NCBI GenBank assembly: GCA_028752905.1
Contig: JAQNBH010000014.1
Span: 28,392,668 to 28,456,667 of the forward strand
DNA: 64,000 bases
Origin: Cladorhizidae sp. MBARI D1340-BT2
Taxonomy: Eukaryota; Porifera; Demospongiae; Poecilosclerida; Cladorhizidae
Direction: 5' to 3'
Both the position numbers and the translations under genes were made by a program. How positions within the stretch are numbered: position 1 is the stretch's first letter; every line of letters begins with the position of its first letter. Shown here piece by piece: positions 48,681 through 61,524 of this stretch. The notes under the pieces were generated by a model. It searched no databases, had not been told where the DNA came from, and saw only the letters and a program-made list of their open reading frames with translations.

Positions 48681-49319
48681 AAGTGGAAGATGTGAGGAAT
48701 TTCTAATAAATTTGGAAAGCTTAATTTATTAATTTATTAATGAATGAGTTAGATGGAGTTAATTGAGGGAGCTGGAATATGGTTGGAGGAGTTTGAGAAG
48801 ATGAACACTGAAGGGAAGTGTGTCATTGTTGCTTGGGAAAGAGGTGGTGCTAAGGTAATGGTGGGCAAGTATGTGGGTGTCTTTTGCATTGTTATAGTGA
48901 TATGTTGGCAAGTGGAAGGGACTGATATATGGCCTCACCCCACCCCACCACAATCAAGCAGTACAACTCATTTATTAAATATTGATCGTGTGTATGTTAT
49001 AGTGTTTATACAAGTCTTCTTACTTTATTTATTGTCATTATTACATTATTTGTTTTGAGTGTCAATTCCTCACAGAATTTGTAATGTTGCCTATCACTGC
49101 GGAAAGTGTCATCCACAAATCTCTTCCTTGTCTTCATGCGGGCATGGGGGCAGTTATGAGTGCGAATTCCTCAAAGAATTCCATGTAATGGTTGGCTACC
49201 ACTGCAGATACTGGATGGCCCATTGTTGCACACTCTTTCTGCTTGTGGTATTTTCCCTTGATCTGAAGTAGGTGGATTTTAGGCACAACTAACATTCTGT
49301 CAGTGCAGTCCTCTCATGC

Positions 49320-49990
49320 AAGCTTGTCTTTAGTCAATATTTAAAAAAAACATAAGGAATTACTACCGCAGGGTCCTTCTTTCCAGACTCGTTATTTCCA
49401 GTATTGGTGTAGTAACTTTTCTCCCTTTCTGCATTTAGCAGTGGAAAGATTGATGTAATGTGTGTGGATAACCATTCTCCACAAAAACCCTACTCAAATG
49501 ATGTTCTTCCTTCTGGCAGGTCCTCTATCTCTGTCATTATTGTCTTGGCTCTATCATACAAGCTCTTTACCACTCCTCTTCTGACATGGATAGGATGATG
49601 TGATCTATAATCAAGGTACCAGTTGGTGTAGGTGAGTTTTCTGTAAACTGCTGCAGGTAGCCTTCCTCTTCCTTCCTGTGTAGGTGGCAATCCAGAAAGG
49701 GCAACAATACATACATCCACTTCAAGTTCTATGGTAAACTAGGATGGCCTGATGTTGTTCAGATGGTCCAATAGTGCCATTTTCCTAGCGCATACAACTG
49801 ATGATACCGTGTACTCAAACCGTAAATCATAAACACTATGAGTATATTCATAAACCATGCACCACGATCGACTACCAATGGACAAGTGAAGGCACAATCC
49901 CCAGATGACAAATGAACTTTGACCTTTCCATGCTGAACTGGCAGGGAAAAGGCAAGTTCCTGTAGAGTCTGACCATCTCCCTATCAATGC
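49320..49990 (-). pseudogene. Penelope-like reverse transcriptase C-terminal fragment
   Basis: On the minus strand, LLDHLNNIRPS (about 49740-49775) is followed after a frame break by DVCIVALSGLP, VYRKLTYTNWYLDYRSHHPI and RRGVVKSLYDRAKTI (to about 49500), then VENGYPHTLHQSF (about 49450). This order (IRPSIxFTxE...FLDV...VYRKxTxTxxYLxxxSxHP...RAxxI...LxxNGYP) is that of Penelope-like elements, where the next domain would be a GIY-YIG endonuclease. No clear endonuclease is seen. Stops and frame breaks make it a fossil. Confidence 0.7.
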
Positions 49991-49999
49991 AGAGCATCT

Positions 50000-52050
50000 A
50001 GATCTTGAGCGAGAAGTGCCTCAGACAATGGTGAATTTGTGATCATAACCCATGATTATTCGTCAGTCATTTACAAAAACACTGGTAGAGAAATTTTCCT
50101 GTACATCTTTTGAGTTCCCAGGTCCTCCCACTTTCAGAATACTTCTCTCGTACCCACTTTGAGCATATTTCCTTTGTCTTTCCAATTTGAAAATAGTTTC
50201 CCCATTCTCCAAAAGTGACCTGCAAACATTAAATAATGTATGGATGAATTGTTCAATCATACAATCCCAACAACATCTCAGATTTCAGGAGTTTATGTTC
50301 GGGCACTCACCTTGAAATTAAAGCAGCTGGTATACTTTTCCAGATTTTAATCTTGTAAGTTCAAAAAAAATGGAATTAAAAATGAGGCTATCCCTCAAGT
50401 GGTTTTCCTGTTTCTGGTGAACCTCACACATGAAGAAAAAAATACACTTGTCAAATGTTGGGAACAAGCTGGTATGCGGTATGCACATTGCTATCAAGCA
50501 ATTAAAAGAAATGCCAACCATGGCAAGCTGAAGTACACCATTCCGGTTGTTCTGTCATTGGTATATAGTATTTCTCAACTCAAGACCCTCTGCTCAAGTC
50601 TTCGAGCGCTTCGGAGCACGGAGTTGGTTGGTTACAGCTGTAGACAGTTTAACCACTGATAACATTGAATCACAGACAAAAAAATTGAAGTTTTAAGCCC
50701 CAATCAAAAGCGATCTTAAATTATTACTGCTGCGTTTCTCGTAAGTACATGTGCCAAGAAGTGTGGGCATTGAACACACACAACTTGCAAGCCTCTATGC
50801 TTGCTCCCTGGGATGTTTAACTGGATATCATTCCTATTTGACCCAAAACCTGGGCAAAAGGGACTACAAGACTTTTTTCTTACAGAACTGTCACCACAGA
50901 AAGTCACTGCCCTTTGCCGAGTAGATAGAGAAACAACCAACAGAAGACACTTCAATTCGCTTTAAACCTCAGAGAGATAGCCAATAGTGTTGATATGATG
51001 CTCCACTGTGAGGAGTGACATGTGGAGACGGACCACTATACTCCCAGAATAGCTTATAACTGGAGAGTGTTCTGAACTCGATGAAGTCTTGAGTGAGTTT
51101 GTTTTTACATGTGGGTAACCAGTGCAAGATACTTGGAGTGGACTAGAATTGGGCAATATTTACGCAAGGTATTACCTGTGGAGACCCTGTTGGAAAATTA
51201 TATTTCACAGCAAAATACTCTCCTATTTGTATCATGTGGTATAACATGGTATAACAGTAGAAATAACTCTAGCTTCTGACTACTATCCACAACAATCTCT
51301 GTACAGGTCTTTTTTGTTATTATTGTTGTATTTATATATTTTATTTTTATAAAAATTCTTTAAAGGATACACAAATATATAGCATGTTAAGATACCTGGT
51401 TATGAGTTATTAAGGTGCAATGTAGTGTTTAAAAGTGATGAGTGAATGGGTCTCTAGAGGTAAGTTGTTCCACAAGGTGACAGAGCCAGGTACAAAAGAA
51501 AGCATATGGTCGATTCAACAGTGGTATCAGTGCCTGGGTTACTCTGCCTGTTCAGTTTGATAATGAATACATCTTGAGGAAATAGCTTTCACATAAGGAA
51601 AGAGTGAACTTCATTGCTACTGAAAAATTAGAACATTTTATTATTCAAATAAAAATATTAGACTAGCTATGCATTTGTATCGACTTGATAACTTCATTTC
51701 TTTATCACAGTCATATTTCAAAATTGCTGTTTTCTCCCTCATGGATTTCTAAAAAATTCCAGACCAGCAACAGGAAAATTACCAATTACCTGCAGTGGCC
51801 TTATATATAGGCTAATCACAATCATACAGCATCTCAGATTTTGGGTTTATATCAAACCAGCTTGGCTACTATAGTAACCATTTAATGATTACATCACAGA
51901 AGTTAGATACCTGGATAGCGTATATATATACGTAGAATGAGGCACTAGGATCAATGGGTAAAAGAAAGCTTGGTTTGGACGAGGTTGTAAATGCAGAGCG
52001 AATCCAAATGTGTAAAGGTCAAAGTTCATTTGTTGAGGACTGTTAAGCGC
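50000..52050. other. Intergenic, no recognised gene
   Basis: Several short open frames (50063-50260 minus, 50399-50659 plus, 50716-50955 minus) have no motif or splice context that I can recognise. They may be further transposon remains. Confidence 0.35.
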
Positions 52051-52205
52051 ATTCCCGGATATCACGTGATTAACCGACCCCTACCCTTATTAGTGAGTTA
52101 CGTTTATACATCATGCGCAGCCGAATTGCTACTAACTGCTGCAGCTAGACAGAAGTAGTTTAATCTCAGAGAAATTTGACCCTATCCTACTACCGGCTGC
52201 GTAGA

Positions 52206-52289
52206 ATGTCAACTGTTGTAAACCCGTTTGGATCTCTACACAACCAGAGAATTGTATTCAAGGGGAATTTGTCGTTGAAAAGGTGTCAT
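52206..52289 (+). CDS. Probable first coding exon of a second gene (PH-like start)
   Basis: ATG opens 28 codons (MSTVVNPFGSLHNQRIVFKG and 8 more) ending at a strong donor, CAT|GTAAGTG. It joins in phase 0 with the exon at 57286, giving FKGNLSLKRCH followed by VTWRPRYAEL. That pattern, a glycine near the start, basic residues, then WrpRYxeL, is like the first two strands of a pleckstrin homology domain. Such domains bind phosphoinositides or proteins. The preceding 130 bp is richer in CpG (CACGTGATTAACCG) as in a promoter. The remainder of the gene is not established. Confidence 0.5.
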
Positions 52290-53105
52290 GTAAGTGTTAA
52301 CAGCTATTAACTGCATCACTATGTTTTGGGGAATGAAAGTGGTAGTATAGCTATACGCGTGTAGCCTACCTGAAACTTGGGAGTTTTGTTTTGGTTATTG
52401 TGTCTTGTTTTTATGGCCAGCATTTGGTAGGCATGTAGTCACCCTACTGACATACAATACAGGTATGCCACTTTGGAATGCTAATAATCATTTTTTGCAT
52501 TCCTCTGCAAATTTCATTATCAAGACAGAGTCGAGTAACTGGCAAATTTGAAGTTAGCTAGGCCAAGTTTGGGATGGAGAAAGCCACCCACCTTGATTAT
52601 TTATTTTGTAAATATGAATGCAAATCAATTTCGCATGATCATAATGACTCTCTCAATAATTGTTTCTCGGTTCAGTGTGGCTAGATGCTCTATCTCCATC
52701 ATTTTAAGTTTATTACATTGTTACTAGGTCAACTGAGAGTTTGTTGAGAGAGATCAAATTTGTAGAAAGAAAAAGATATCATTGTAGACATGAGGTTATG
52801 TTTACCTTTACAAAGAACAAGTCAAAACTAAATTGTTTGTGTCTTCCGTTCTCAGTGAAATTGAGAGATGGCAGTGAAAAGCTACAACTAATAGAGTAAA
52901 AGCTCTATCAAAATTCATTTCTTTCTAAACTCAATTTCTAATGATGTGTCTTGACGGCATTGATACCTTCTATTTTTGCATTATGTTTCTTTATCGATTC
53001 TTTCCATTCTAACCACATAATCAAATATATGGCTATTTATTGCAGGGGCTTTTTTTTATTATACTTCAAGTATTAGAGGCTACCACTAGTATTGACTTCT
53101 CAAAT

Positions 53106-53747
53106 TTATGAAGTAGCTAGGAATAGCTTCAGAATGCGGCAATCCTCATGACAGGTATAGTGTGGCTTACCAGTTACATTCCATAATGCAACATTTTCTG
53201 CCATTCCTGTTTGTTCATCAACAAAAAAGCTTGAAGTTGCATCGGAATCAAAGGTCGAATCTACTGCTATAGCCGCTGCTGCTAGGGGAGGAAATGCAAC
53301 AACTTTCCCTGGCCTTCCAGGTCCTCGTTTCACCACCTTAGGTTTTGGAAGCTAGCTTGGCTTCTAAGTCAATATCAGAGGACTCCCTTTGGGCACATGG
53401 CGAAGTAGTTATTTAGGAGATTTATGATGAATGATTTCTCTCCAGTTGTGGGCCCTTGCTTCAGCTCACAAAATCAACCACATTAATACTTACAGGAAAC
53501 CAATAAGCATTTTTATGACTGTAATTAGTTGGTTATTTCCTGGTTTGATATTGACACTTTGGTACCCACTGACTCCAGCAAGCAGAGGACAAGCAACTTT
53601 AAATGAACCATAAATTGAAACAAACGAAATACCAGAAAGGTCTCCATAGTCTATCAAAACTTTAAATACTCGTAAAAACGTTTCGATCAGTAAACTTACT
53701 TGGCTTCTATAGCCTTCTTCTACGACACTACAATGGAAGACCTGCAT
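53106..53747 (-). CDS. Possible small two-exon gene with a basic RGPGRP motif
   Basis: Exon 1 (53700-53747) reads MQVFHCSVVEEGYRSQ and ends at CAA|GTAAGTT. Exon 2 (53106-53351) begins after CTAG and reads LPKPKVVKRGPGRPGKVVAF, then an Ala/Ser/Asp-rich part, and ends with KPHYTCHEDCRILKLF and a stop. Phase 0 to phase 0 gives 97 residues. RGPGRP resembles an AT-hook core, which binds the minor groove of AT-rich DNA. A good donor (ACTG|GTAAGCC at 53170) inside exon 2 suggests that the gene may continue elsewhere. It lies in the first intron of the plus-strand gene at 52206. Not recognised. Confidence 0.35.
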
Positions 53748-53764
53748 TGTTACTCACTATGTTC

Positions 53765-54485
53765 AGCCAGGCCTATTTATGGTATATATCCCATAGGAAC
53801 ATGTATTGTTCTTAATGAAATCCTGAGCATTGAACATGCATTATACTGTATATAGGAACCAAATTATGAGGCTGGTAAGCTCAAGAAATTTGCTCTACTC
53901 TGATATGTTTTTCATGTTTGTACAAGGTACAGTTGAGGAATAAGATAGAGTGAAAGTCGAAGTGTTGTTAGTGCTGAGCTTGTGAGCTTGCTGTTAGTTC
54001 TCAGAACTCATTGCAAGGCAGCAGTTCACTAATTTGTCTCAGGAAAGAAGCAAGCATCATTGTGCAGGCGTGATCCTAATGTGCTTCATGTAGTAGAGCT
54101 CAGGCACTGGTTGAAGTAGAGAGTGCTACCTTCAACAGCTGGGAGAGCAGGATCTTGTGTAAAGGTGAGCAGGCTTCCTCTCTTCATGAAGCACACTAGG
54201 CTCACACCCATTCAGTGATGATTTTCTTCCCCGAAACAAACCAATGCACCTTGCAATGAATTCTGAGCAGCAAGCTCAGGGGTACACTCAGTACTAATAC
54301 CACTTCGACCTATATTCCTGAACCAAAAATATATCAGAATATAGTAAATTTTGAGAGCTTTCCAGCCTCATAATTTGGTCCCTATATACAGTATAATGCA
54401 TGTTCAATGCTCAGGAATTCATTGATGATCATTAAGACCAATTTTCCTATGGGACATAGAATTATTGATACCATAAGTAGGATAT
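53765..54485. mobile_element. Long fold-back (inverted-repeat) element
   Basis: The left arm (about 53765-54110) contains TTTATGGTAT, CCTGAGCATTGAACATGCAT, CCAAATTATGAGGCTGG, GTCGAAGTG and GTGCTTCATG. The right arm (about 54175-54485) contains their reverse complements in reverse order. Arms are about 310-345 bp, diverged by mismatches and small indels, with a loop of about 60 bp. There is no coding capacity. The structure fits a fold-back transposon or a MITE with very long inverted repeats. Confidence 0.85.
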
Positions 54486-54489
54486 AGTG

Positions 54490-55960
54490 ATATAATGATA
54501 TAAGTCCCCCATTCTCAGCAATTATAAAGAAGGGAATTATCATAGAGTGACATGATAATTGACGAATGCAATTTTTGCGGTCTCTCAAGACTCAGGTGAC
54601 CTATCAACTATCCCATTTGAATAACTTTTCACCTTACATAAATAGATTCAGTGCGCAATTTTTTTTCCAATCTGCAGAAGAATTTTTAAAGCCACACCTT
54701 CAACTCCCACTCTTCGGGATAAATAAAGCATCGTATTAATCATGCATTATGCATGCAATAACTTTTGTGGTTTGAATATTCGCACAAAATATTGGAGGAA
54801 CTGAATCAATTTTTAAAAGCTATTTAGCATTTCTGATGCATGGCTAAGCATTAAAAATAGAGGTCATGAGTGCATGATCGATCACAGTGTAGGTGCATGG
54901 CAATAGACATCGGCATGGTTGGCAGGGGGTTATGGACCTATCTTTAAAGCAGTGATGTTCTTAGTGTGATAGCTGGTGAGAAGGTAGATCCAGTGGCAGA
55001 TAAAGGGTTCTCAAATGGGGGGTTGCAAATTTTGCACCAGCCAGGCCATTGAATTACCGAGGCTGCAGTACTGTGGGGTCCAAATAACATGAAAATGAGC
55101 ACATTGTTGGATTATAATATAATGACCTTCTCAAAAAATCAACTCAAATTTTCTCACTCTATAGATGTTCTAGCCTTTGTTAGACCGTAGATAATCCACA
55201 CATAGACCATCAGAAAGGGAGGTTCTGTAGTACCCACAGAACTTACCTGGATCAACCGCCGAGATCATGCATTGCTCATCTCTGCCACGCTGACTAGCTG
55301 AACATTATGGGATATATATTATAAAGGCGTGCATGCCTTCATTTAGGCTGAAATGAAGGTATGTGGATTTTTTTCCTCTTGGATTACCAATGGATTGTGT
55401 TGAAATATCAGACTCGACATGTTGGGTTTAAATTACCACTTGCATGCCTGTAAAAGTGTTTCTATAGCAGGACATCGACCATTTGAGTAATGGGGTCATG
55501 CTTTAGCAGCAACACATCTCAAAGTACCTGGCCAAGCCACTTTCGGTGGGGGGAGGGGGGGGGGAGGGGTTGAGGTCGTCGTTGGCATGACCTTAATAAT
55601 GCCGTACATGTAAGGATGTATTGCTGTGTGGCATTTCAAGGGACACATTTTTTTAGTTCGTAGGACCTTTCCAAGAAACTGACAAGCTGTGGACCTCTGC
55701 TAATACTGCATGGTTCACAATATTGCGTTGAATCTACTGTGTCTTGGACTAAGCTACAATGGATAACAGTACTAGAAATGAAGAGTTGGATTTAGTTTTT
55801 CCATTGGTTATCAGGAGGCTTCTGTCTTCTTAGACCTTTGACATCTTGGAGTGCTGTTGTGTAATAATCTGGGATCCTACAACTGTCACGCTATCAGCAA
55901 GGATGTGCTGGTTTAGTAATGAGAATCAACACTCCACCTTAATTAACTAGGTTCTCATTA
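54490..55960. other. Unique sequence with a dispersed-repeat fragment
   Basis: Around 55115-55180 is a fragment of the CCTTCTC...TCAACTCAAATTTTCTCACT family. A G-rich tract is at about 55549-55568. No gene is recognised. Confidence 0.4.
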
Positions 55961-55979
55961 GAAGAAGTAGAAGTTGATG

Positions 55980-56330
55980 CTCCTCCCCTTTCACCCAATT
56001 CTAGAACTCAGCATTCCCTTCCATTTATCTCTCCCTTTGTTGGAACACTTTTACATCTGTGGAATAATCTTCCTAAAGTTACTGCTCCTACTAATTCAGT
56101 TTTCAATGATTGCAGCTATATCACTTTTTCTCTCTTATATTTATTATTTTCGTATTTTTTATTTCCTGCCTTGCTTACTTCTGTTCATTGCCTCTATCAT
56201 CCTGACATGGCATTGAGCTGCTACTAGCCCGCCCTGTCCTGTGCATGGGACCTATGTGTATATATAAATTTGAGTAGAGAAGAAAAGGAAGATGTGTGTG
56301 ATCTATCTCTTTCTTCTCTGCCAATAACAG
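55980..56330 (+). pseudogene. LINE 3'-end fragment
   Basis: One frame reads RTQHSLPFISPFVGTLLHLW and NNLPKVTAPTNSVFNDC, typical of the last part of a LINE reverse transcriptase ORF (a phrase around LWNxLP near the end of ORF2). A short AT-rich tail follows. It is heavily truncated. Confidence 0.5.
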
Positions 56331-57285
56331 GGCAGATTATTATGATCTATTGCAAATGAAATGAGGCCATCTGACCCCTAGTAACAATTCAGCTACTCAG
56401 AATAAGAGAGGTTTAACCTTGATATCAGCACTGATCTCCAGCCTATTGGTCTAGCATAGATTGTAAATATGCCATCTATGAAAGATAAATAGCTGTATCA
56501 CCAGCAGAAATATTTATACAGCAGATACATCAGGTAATAACTAGCTAGTTATCTGGTTAGCCACTTCATTCCAGGTATTTTCTTTTGCCCTGAAGTCTTT
56601 TATTGCATTTAGCAGAGGCTTGCCAGAGATTGGTAAAGCTCCTCACTGCAGACATTGAAAAAGTGTAAAGTTCAACATGTGATATGTTCTAGGATTTTGA
56701 TTAGTCCGATGCAAAGGATTGAAATCCTCCTCTTGCATTTCATATCTGTTCCGATCAGCTGGTAACGTAGATAGTGTGACTATCTCAATAATCAACTTGA
56801 ATATTTTCACTCAACTTTTCAGCCAAATCCCTAGCCTTCACCCCCTAGCCTTCATCGTTATTCCTGGTGAACACTAGAGTAAAATAACAAGTGAGTAAAT
56901 CATGAGAAAGTCATTGCAACTAGTAAGGCTACTCATAAGGCAGATATACATATTTTGGGGTGGGGGGTGGGAAAGAGAGGAGGGGGGAAAGAGAGGCGGG
57001 GGGGAATTGGTTTTGGCTTGGAAAACTTTTTATCGGCAAATATCAGTTCTTTTATTTTAATATTATAGGAAGCTGCCCAGTAAGAAAGCAATAGAGTACC
57101 CCTCTGGTATGTGTGTGTGTAGGGGGATGGGGGGGGGATCCAGATTTCAGATTTAACTGAACTGTTCTATAATGATATCGATATGAACACGGGAATTATA
57201 TTATTGAGTTTGCATCATAAAGAATAAGTTTTCATTGTGTATATATGTATTAAATATATGTATTAAAATTAAAACTCAATTGCAG

Positions 57286-57340
57286 GTGACTTGGAGACCA
57301 AGGTATGCGGAATTGGTTTCAGTACCAAATGATCTTGAAG
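57286..57340 (+). CDS. Probable second exon of the PH-like gene
   Basis: Acceptor CAATTGCAG, donor GAAG|GTATGTT. It encodes VTWRPRYAELVSVPNDLE and one base of the next codon. It joins the exon at 52206-52289 in phase 0. A possible third exon starts at 57982 after CTACAG in matching phase, but its open frame ends in a stop at 58163 and does not look like the continuation of a PH domain, so it is not annotated. Confidence 0.5.
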
Positions 57341-58219
57341 GTATGTTAATGCTATTCACATGATCTCATGGGTGTGGTGCTAATCAGTAGTATGTGAGTG
57401 TGTTAATTGGATGTAGACATAACCAATTAACACCGATTTTGTTTGCGGTTTTCCTACGACTTCTTTTCGGGAATTACCACTATTGATACATTAGCTGTTA
57501 AATCGGCTCCATTGAGGTAGACAAACATTTCACCGATTTAAAAAATCCATCCTGGAGCCTCTCTTCTGACAAGGATCCGGAGTGATTCCCAATAGACATA
57601 GGTATCTGTGCAGCCTTCCCTGGCAGAAGAGCTGTAAGAATCTGAACCAGCATGGAAAATAACAATTCAAGATGTCCCGTTTTATTATTTTATGTAAACC
57701 TTTTTAAATCGACCTTCACCCTCTTTCAAACTGATTCTCACATTACATAATTTGGTTAGACATCGACTGGGAATTTTCAGGTAACATGTTTATCACTTGA
57801 GATTTAATTTTGTGTGTATGTGTGAGTCAGCAGATATATGCACTAATAGATGTTAATTGGTTAATCAAAGTATTCCCATCTCCTATGTAACTAAAGGGAC
57901 GTATGCATGGCTCCTGCATGACATCCACATATTCAAATTAGTGTTTGTGACACATGTAGTTAGCTCTTCCACATTCTACAGTGACATGGCAGTCGAGGTC
58001 CATGCGTGCTTTGGGTGCACTGACCAGAGATCATATTTCATTGGCAGACAAAGCAGGGCTGGCAGGTTCTGGCGAGGTTTGTTCGGCTGTGGTGGAGACT
58101 TGGAAGAAGCCTAGGCCAGCAAGAGCAGTGTGGAGAATGTCTGGTCAAAGAGAATCATTCTGAATGATTCTGCCTCAGCAATGATTAGCCCTAAAAGTAC
58201 AGAACCACTTCTCCACCAA

Positions 58220-58400
58220 CAGCCAGCTTAAACTTGGCTGGAGAGGATGATTCACAGAACCCTGAGTAAATTGGATTGTAGCAAGCTTAACCTTGGCTGG
58301 AGAGGATGATTCGCAGAACCCTGAGTAAATTGGATTGTAGCAAGCTTGGAGAGGATGATTCGCAGAACCCTGAGTAAATTGGATTATATGGCAGCCAGGT
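58220..58400. repeat. Three tandem copies of a 45-60 bp repeat
   Basis: GGAGAGGATGATTC(A/G)CAGAACC plus CTGAGTAAATTGGATTGTAG is repeated three times, the last copies shorter. Confidence 0.85.
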
Positions 58401-58499
58401 GAAGGTATGCAACCTACACAAACTTTTAGGTTGCTGCTTACAATGGTCTGAAGAGGAGCTGGAGCATTTCTCTAAGTCATTATCTGCTTGCTGCTAGTT

Positions 58500-58750
58500 C
58501 CATTATCTGTCAAAGTGACTCTTGTACATTCTTAATCCTACCATACATCACACATAGATAAAGTGAAGAAGGGGCGAGAGAGATAGGTAGATAGATAGAT
58601 AGATAGATACTTGTGTAGCACTATCATTCTAAGCTACTTGCATTATCTGTCAAAGTGACTTGTACATTCTTAATCCTACATACATCACACAGATAAAGTG
58701 AACAAGTGATAGAGAGAAAGGTAGATAGATAGATTGATACTTCATTCTAA
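58500..58750. repeat. Two copies of a 125-bp segment with GATA repeats
   Basis: CATTATCTGTCAAAGTGACT through TAGATAGATA appears at about 58501-58608 and 58641-58737 with small deletions in the second copy. Confidence 0.8.
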
Positions 58751-61087
58751 GATACTTTTATAGCATTGTCATTCTATATAGCATTACAACAGTGAACACA
58801 AAGACAACTTTGTTCCCTTGAAGCATACAGCGGCTGCTTTTGCATGGTGACTAGGGAACTAGGCAGTATGCCAGGCACACCCAAATTATAGCTATCGAAC
58901 CACATGGAGCAAAGAGGCAATATCTGTCTTATGTGGTGACCCATGTGGGCTTCCCTCACCACACAATTTCCTTTTCCGCTGTTATGAACAAACACCAGGG
59001 AAGAATGGCTTCTGAGAAGTAAGGGGTGGCTAGCATGCTATTCTTTTCCAGAAGTGGGTACAAAGTGTCGGTGACTCCGCTAGGATGGACCAACCTACAA
59101 AATATATATTGTGTATAGTAACACTGATGTTGCTTGATTCAGAATTGTATCAATTCTATTTATAGAATTGATGCTATCATTATCGTGTTTCTACAAGAGT
59201 TCTGCCTTGAGTTGCACTCACACTGATCTCCACAGTGTATTTGGCCTCTGGACAAGGACACTTGCTCTGTTGTGCCCTCTCAGGTGACTTCTATTGTTTC
59301 TGCAAGCCAGCATCACCTCTTGCACTGTCATCCTCACACGGCACTCCTGCTGTGCTTCACATATCTCTATAGGTTGCCTCCTTAGATGGTCTTATGTAGC
59401 TGATCCTTCGACTCTCTGGTGGGGAGGAGAGAGGGTGATAGAGCCAGCACAGTCAAGTTAATCAGTGCATACTTTTGGTCTGGGAAGGAGGGCATGGCCT
59501 TCATGACATGCTTCACATTATTTCATTTCACATGAATGGAAGCTCAAGACCAGGAACTTTGTTTCCTTCTTCCCCCTCGCCCTGGAGGACAGGTCAGCCT
59601 CACAGCCCTAACAGAACATGCAGAAAGTATCTCCTCTCATCTTCATTTGTGATGTCAGTTTAACCAACATTGACATCAGTTCCTTTAGTTGCCTGCAACT
59701 CCAGCCAATTATAACGCTCCTCCAGAACATATTTATGCTAGTTATCCCAGATCCTTTGCTGGGGAGGAAAGCGTTGGCAACGCCTGAATACTCCTTAAAA
59801 GTTAAACACTTCCAAACGCCAACGAGGTGTCTGCACTGTGCCTGTAGTGACCGAATGCCATGTCCATTTGTGTCTACAATTAGAGATTCATCAGTATGAA
59901 TTACTGTGGATGTTTCCTTTTAATGAAAAGTTTAAGAGGTTATACTTTGACCTTTCACTGTTTCGTTTCACGAACAGGACGTGTGAAATAGGCAAAGCTT
60001 ATTTATTTTATAGCCATAACTGGCTGTGGGTGAATGGCTAAATTGAGCATGATAGCTGCTAAATTCCTTAAAGACATCCTAGGTATACTTGTGCCAATAA
60101 AGTTGAATAGACACCCAAACACCCATATACATTATACTTGATTACTCCGTGTGGAATAATTTACTAACCAGACATCAAATATTTGTCAACATTATTAATA
60201 AATATCTTGGTTAATATTTATCGCTTTTTGGGGATATTTCAGTCTTCATCAGGGAGAATTAAAAAAACCAAATCAACGCAACACACCCACACTAACCATG
60301 TTGTTGTTGTTGTTGTTGTTGTCTCTGATGAAGACTGAAGTATTTTGGTCAACACTTCAAAACCAAAAAAACTGGTTTAAATTAATTAAAGCATATGATG
60401 TCAGCTGAGAGCAGTCAAATATGACAAATATTTGTGTCTGGTTACCCTCTGTCCAATGCTGAGATTTTTCAGACTCCAACTAACATGTTTTTCACAGGTG
60501 TTTTCATACCACAATATTGACATGCTCTTAGATTAATGCTTCTAATTAATCTATAAACCATACTCGGCCATTGACCCCACCTTCACTGCTCCACCATGTG
60601 CCAGCTACAACCACCTATTTCTTTCAATTTTCATAATAACTAGGCAACCAAGTATTGTTATAATCAGCGACCATACATTATTCATGTGCACTGTACAGTA
60701 GCACACACAATAATGTTGAACTGATCACTCCAATTGCTTCACCCTCTAGTGATAGACCAACAGACCATTTAGTGTGGATTTGAAGTGTGGCCTCTCGAAA
60801 GAAGTACTGCTCTATTTGTTCATTATTGTGTCCAATGGTATCTATGGAAGTCTCTGTAATGCGAGAGAGCCTTAATTCCAGAATTTTAGCCACCTAGGCA
60901 TGTCCTGTACTTCTACAATCTACCTTACCAGGATATCCTAGTTACGGTGGCGGATTAGAGAATATAAGCATTGGTATTCTCAGTATCTGAGGGATACATC
61001 GAGTTTTACACAGGCCTTGAATACTCTAGCGCTTAAATCCTCCTCCAGAATTCCTTAACCCAATAATATCCTTAATCCTATGCCTAC
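58751..61087. other. Intergenic, no recognised gene
   Basis: Open frames are short and lack supporting context. At 60240-60375 there is an inverted arrangement of the CTGATGAAGACTGAA family around a (GTT)n run. At about 59800-59850 an open frame reads HFQTPTRCLHCA, reminiscent of the start of a C1 zinc-finger domain, but without the rest of the domain or splice sites. Confidence 0.35.
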
Positions 61088-61524
61088 CTAGCCCTTAGGA
61101 ACGGTTCCGGTACCCGTGGTGAAGAATCCATCTCGTGTGTCAATCTCCCAGGATATATTCCTAGTGAGCACAACAGCACTTCCTGGGAGGTTCTAGGAAG
61201 TACTGGACTTCTGTGGCTGGATCATGCCGATTTCCCTTCAACTACAATCCAAGTATTCCGGCGAATCGTCTTTTTCCACACTACTCTCTCCAGTTTCCAA
61301 GAATGACCACTATGTGGCAAATGGATGGCTTCCTTGCATAGGTTTCCCAGGGTTGCACATGTGTGCCTATGTGCTAGTTTAATGTCTCACTTGGCAATTC
61401 CAATATTTGCTCATGTATTTGTCACACTGGAGTATAAGTCACTCCCTCCCCAATAAATTAGCCATCATTACAAAAAAATTATGATCGTCACAGCGTAAGT
61501 CACACAATAAATGCAGCCTATATA

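Noticed and set aside
57982..58163. Third exon of the PH-like gene
   Set aside because: Phase and acceptor fit, but the frame does not resemble a PH continuation, ends in a stop, and an overlapping frame is equally plausible.
59800..59850. C1-type zinc finger start (HFQTPTRCLHCA)
   Set aside because: Only the first Cys pair is present; the rest of the Cys/His pattern and splice sites are missing.
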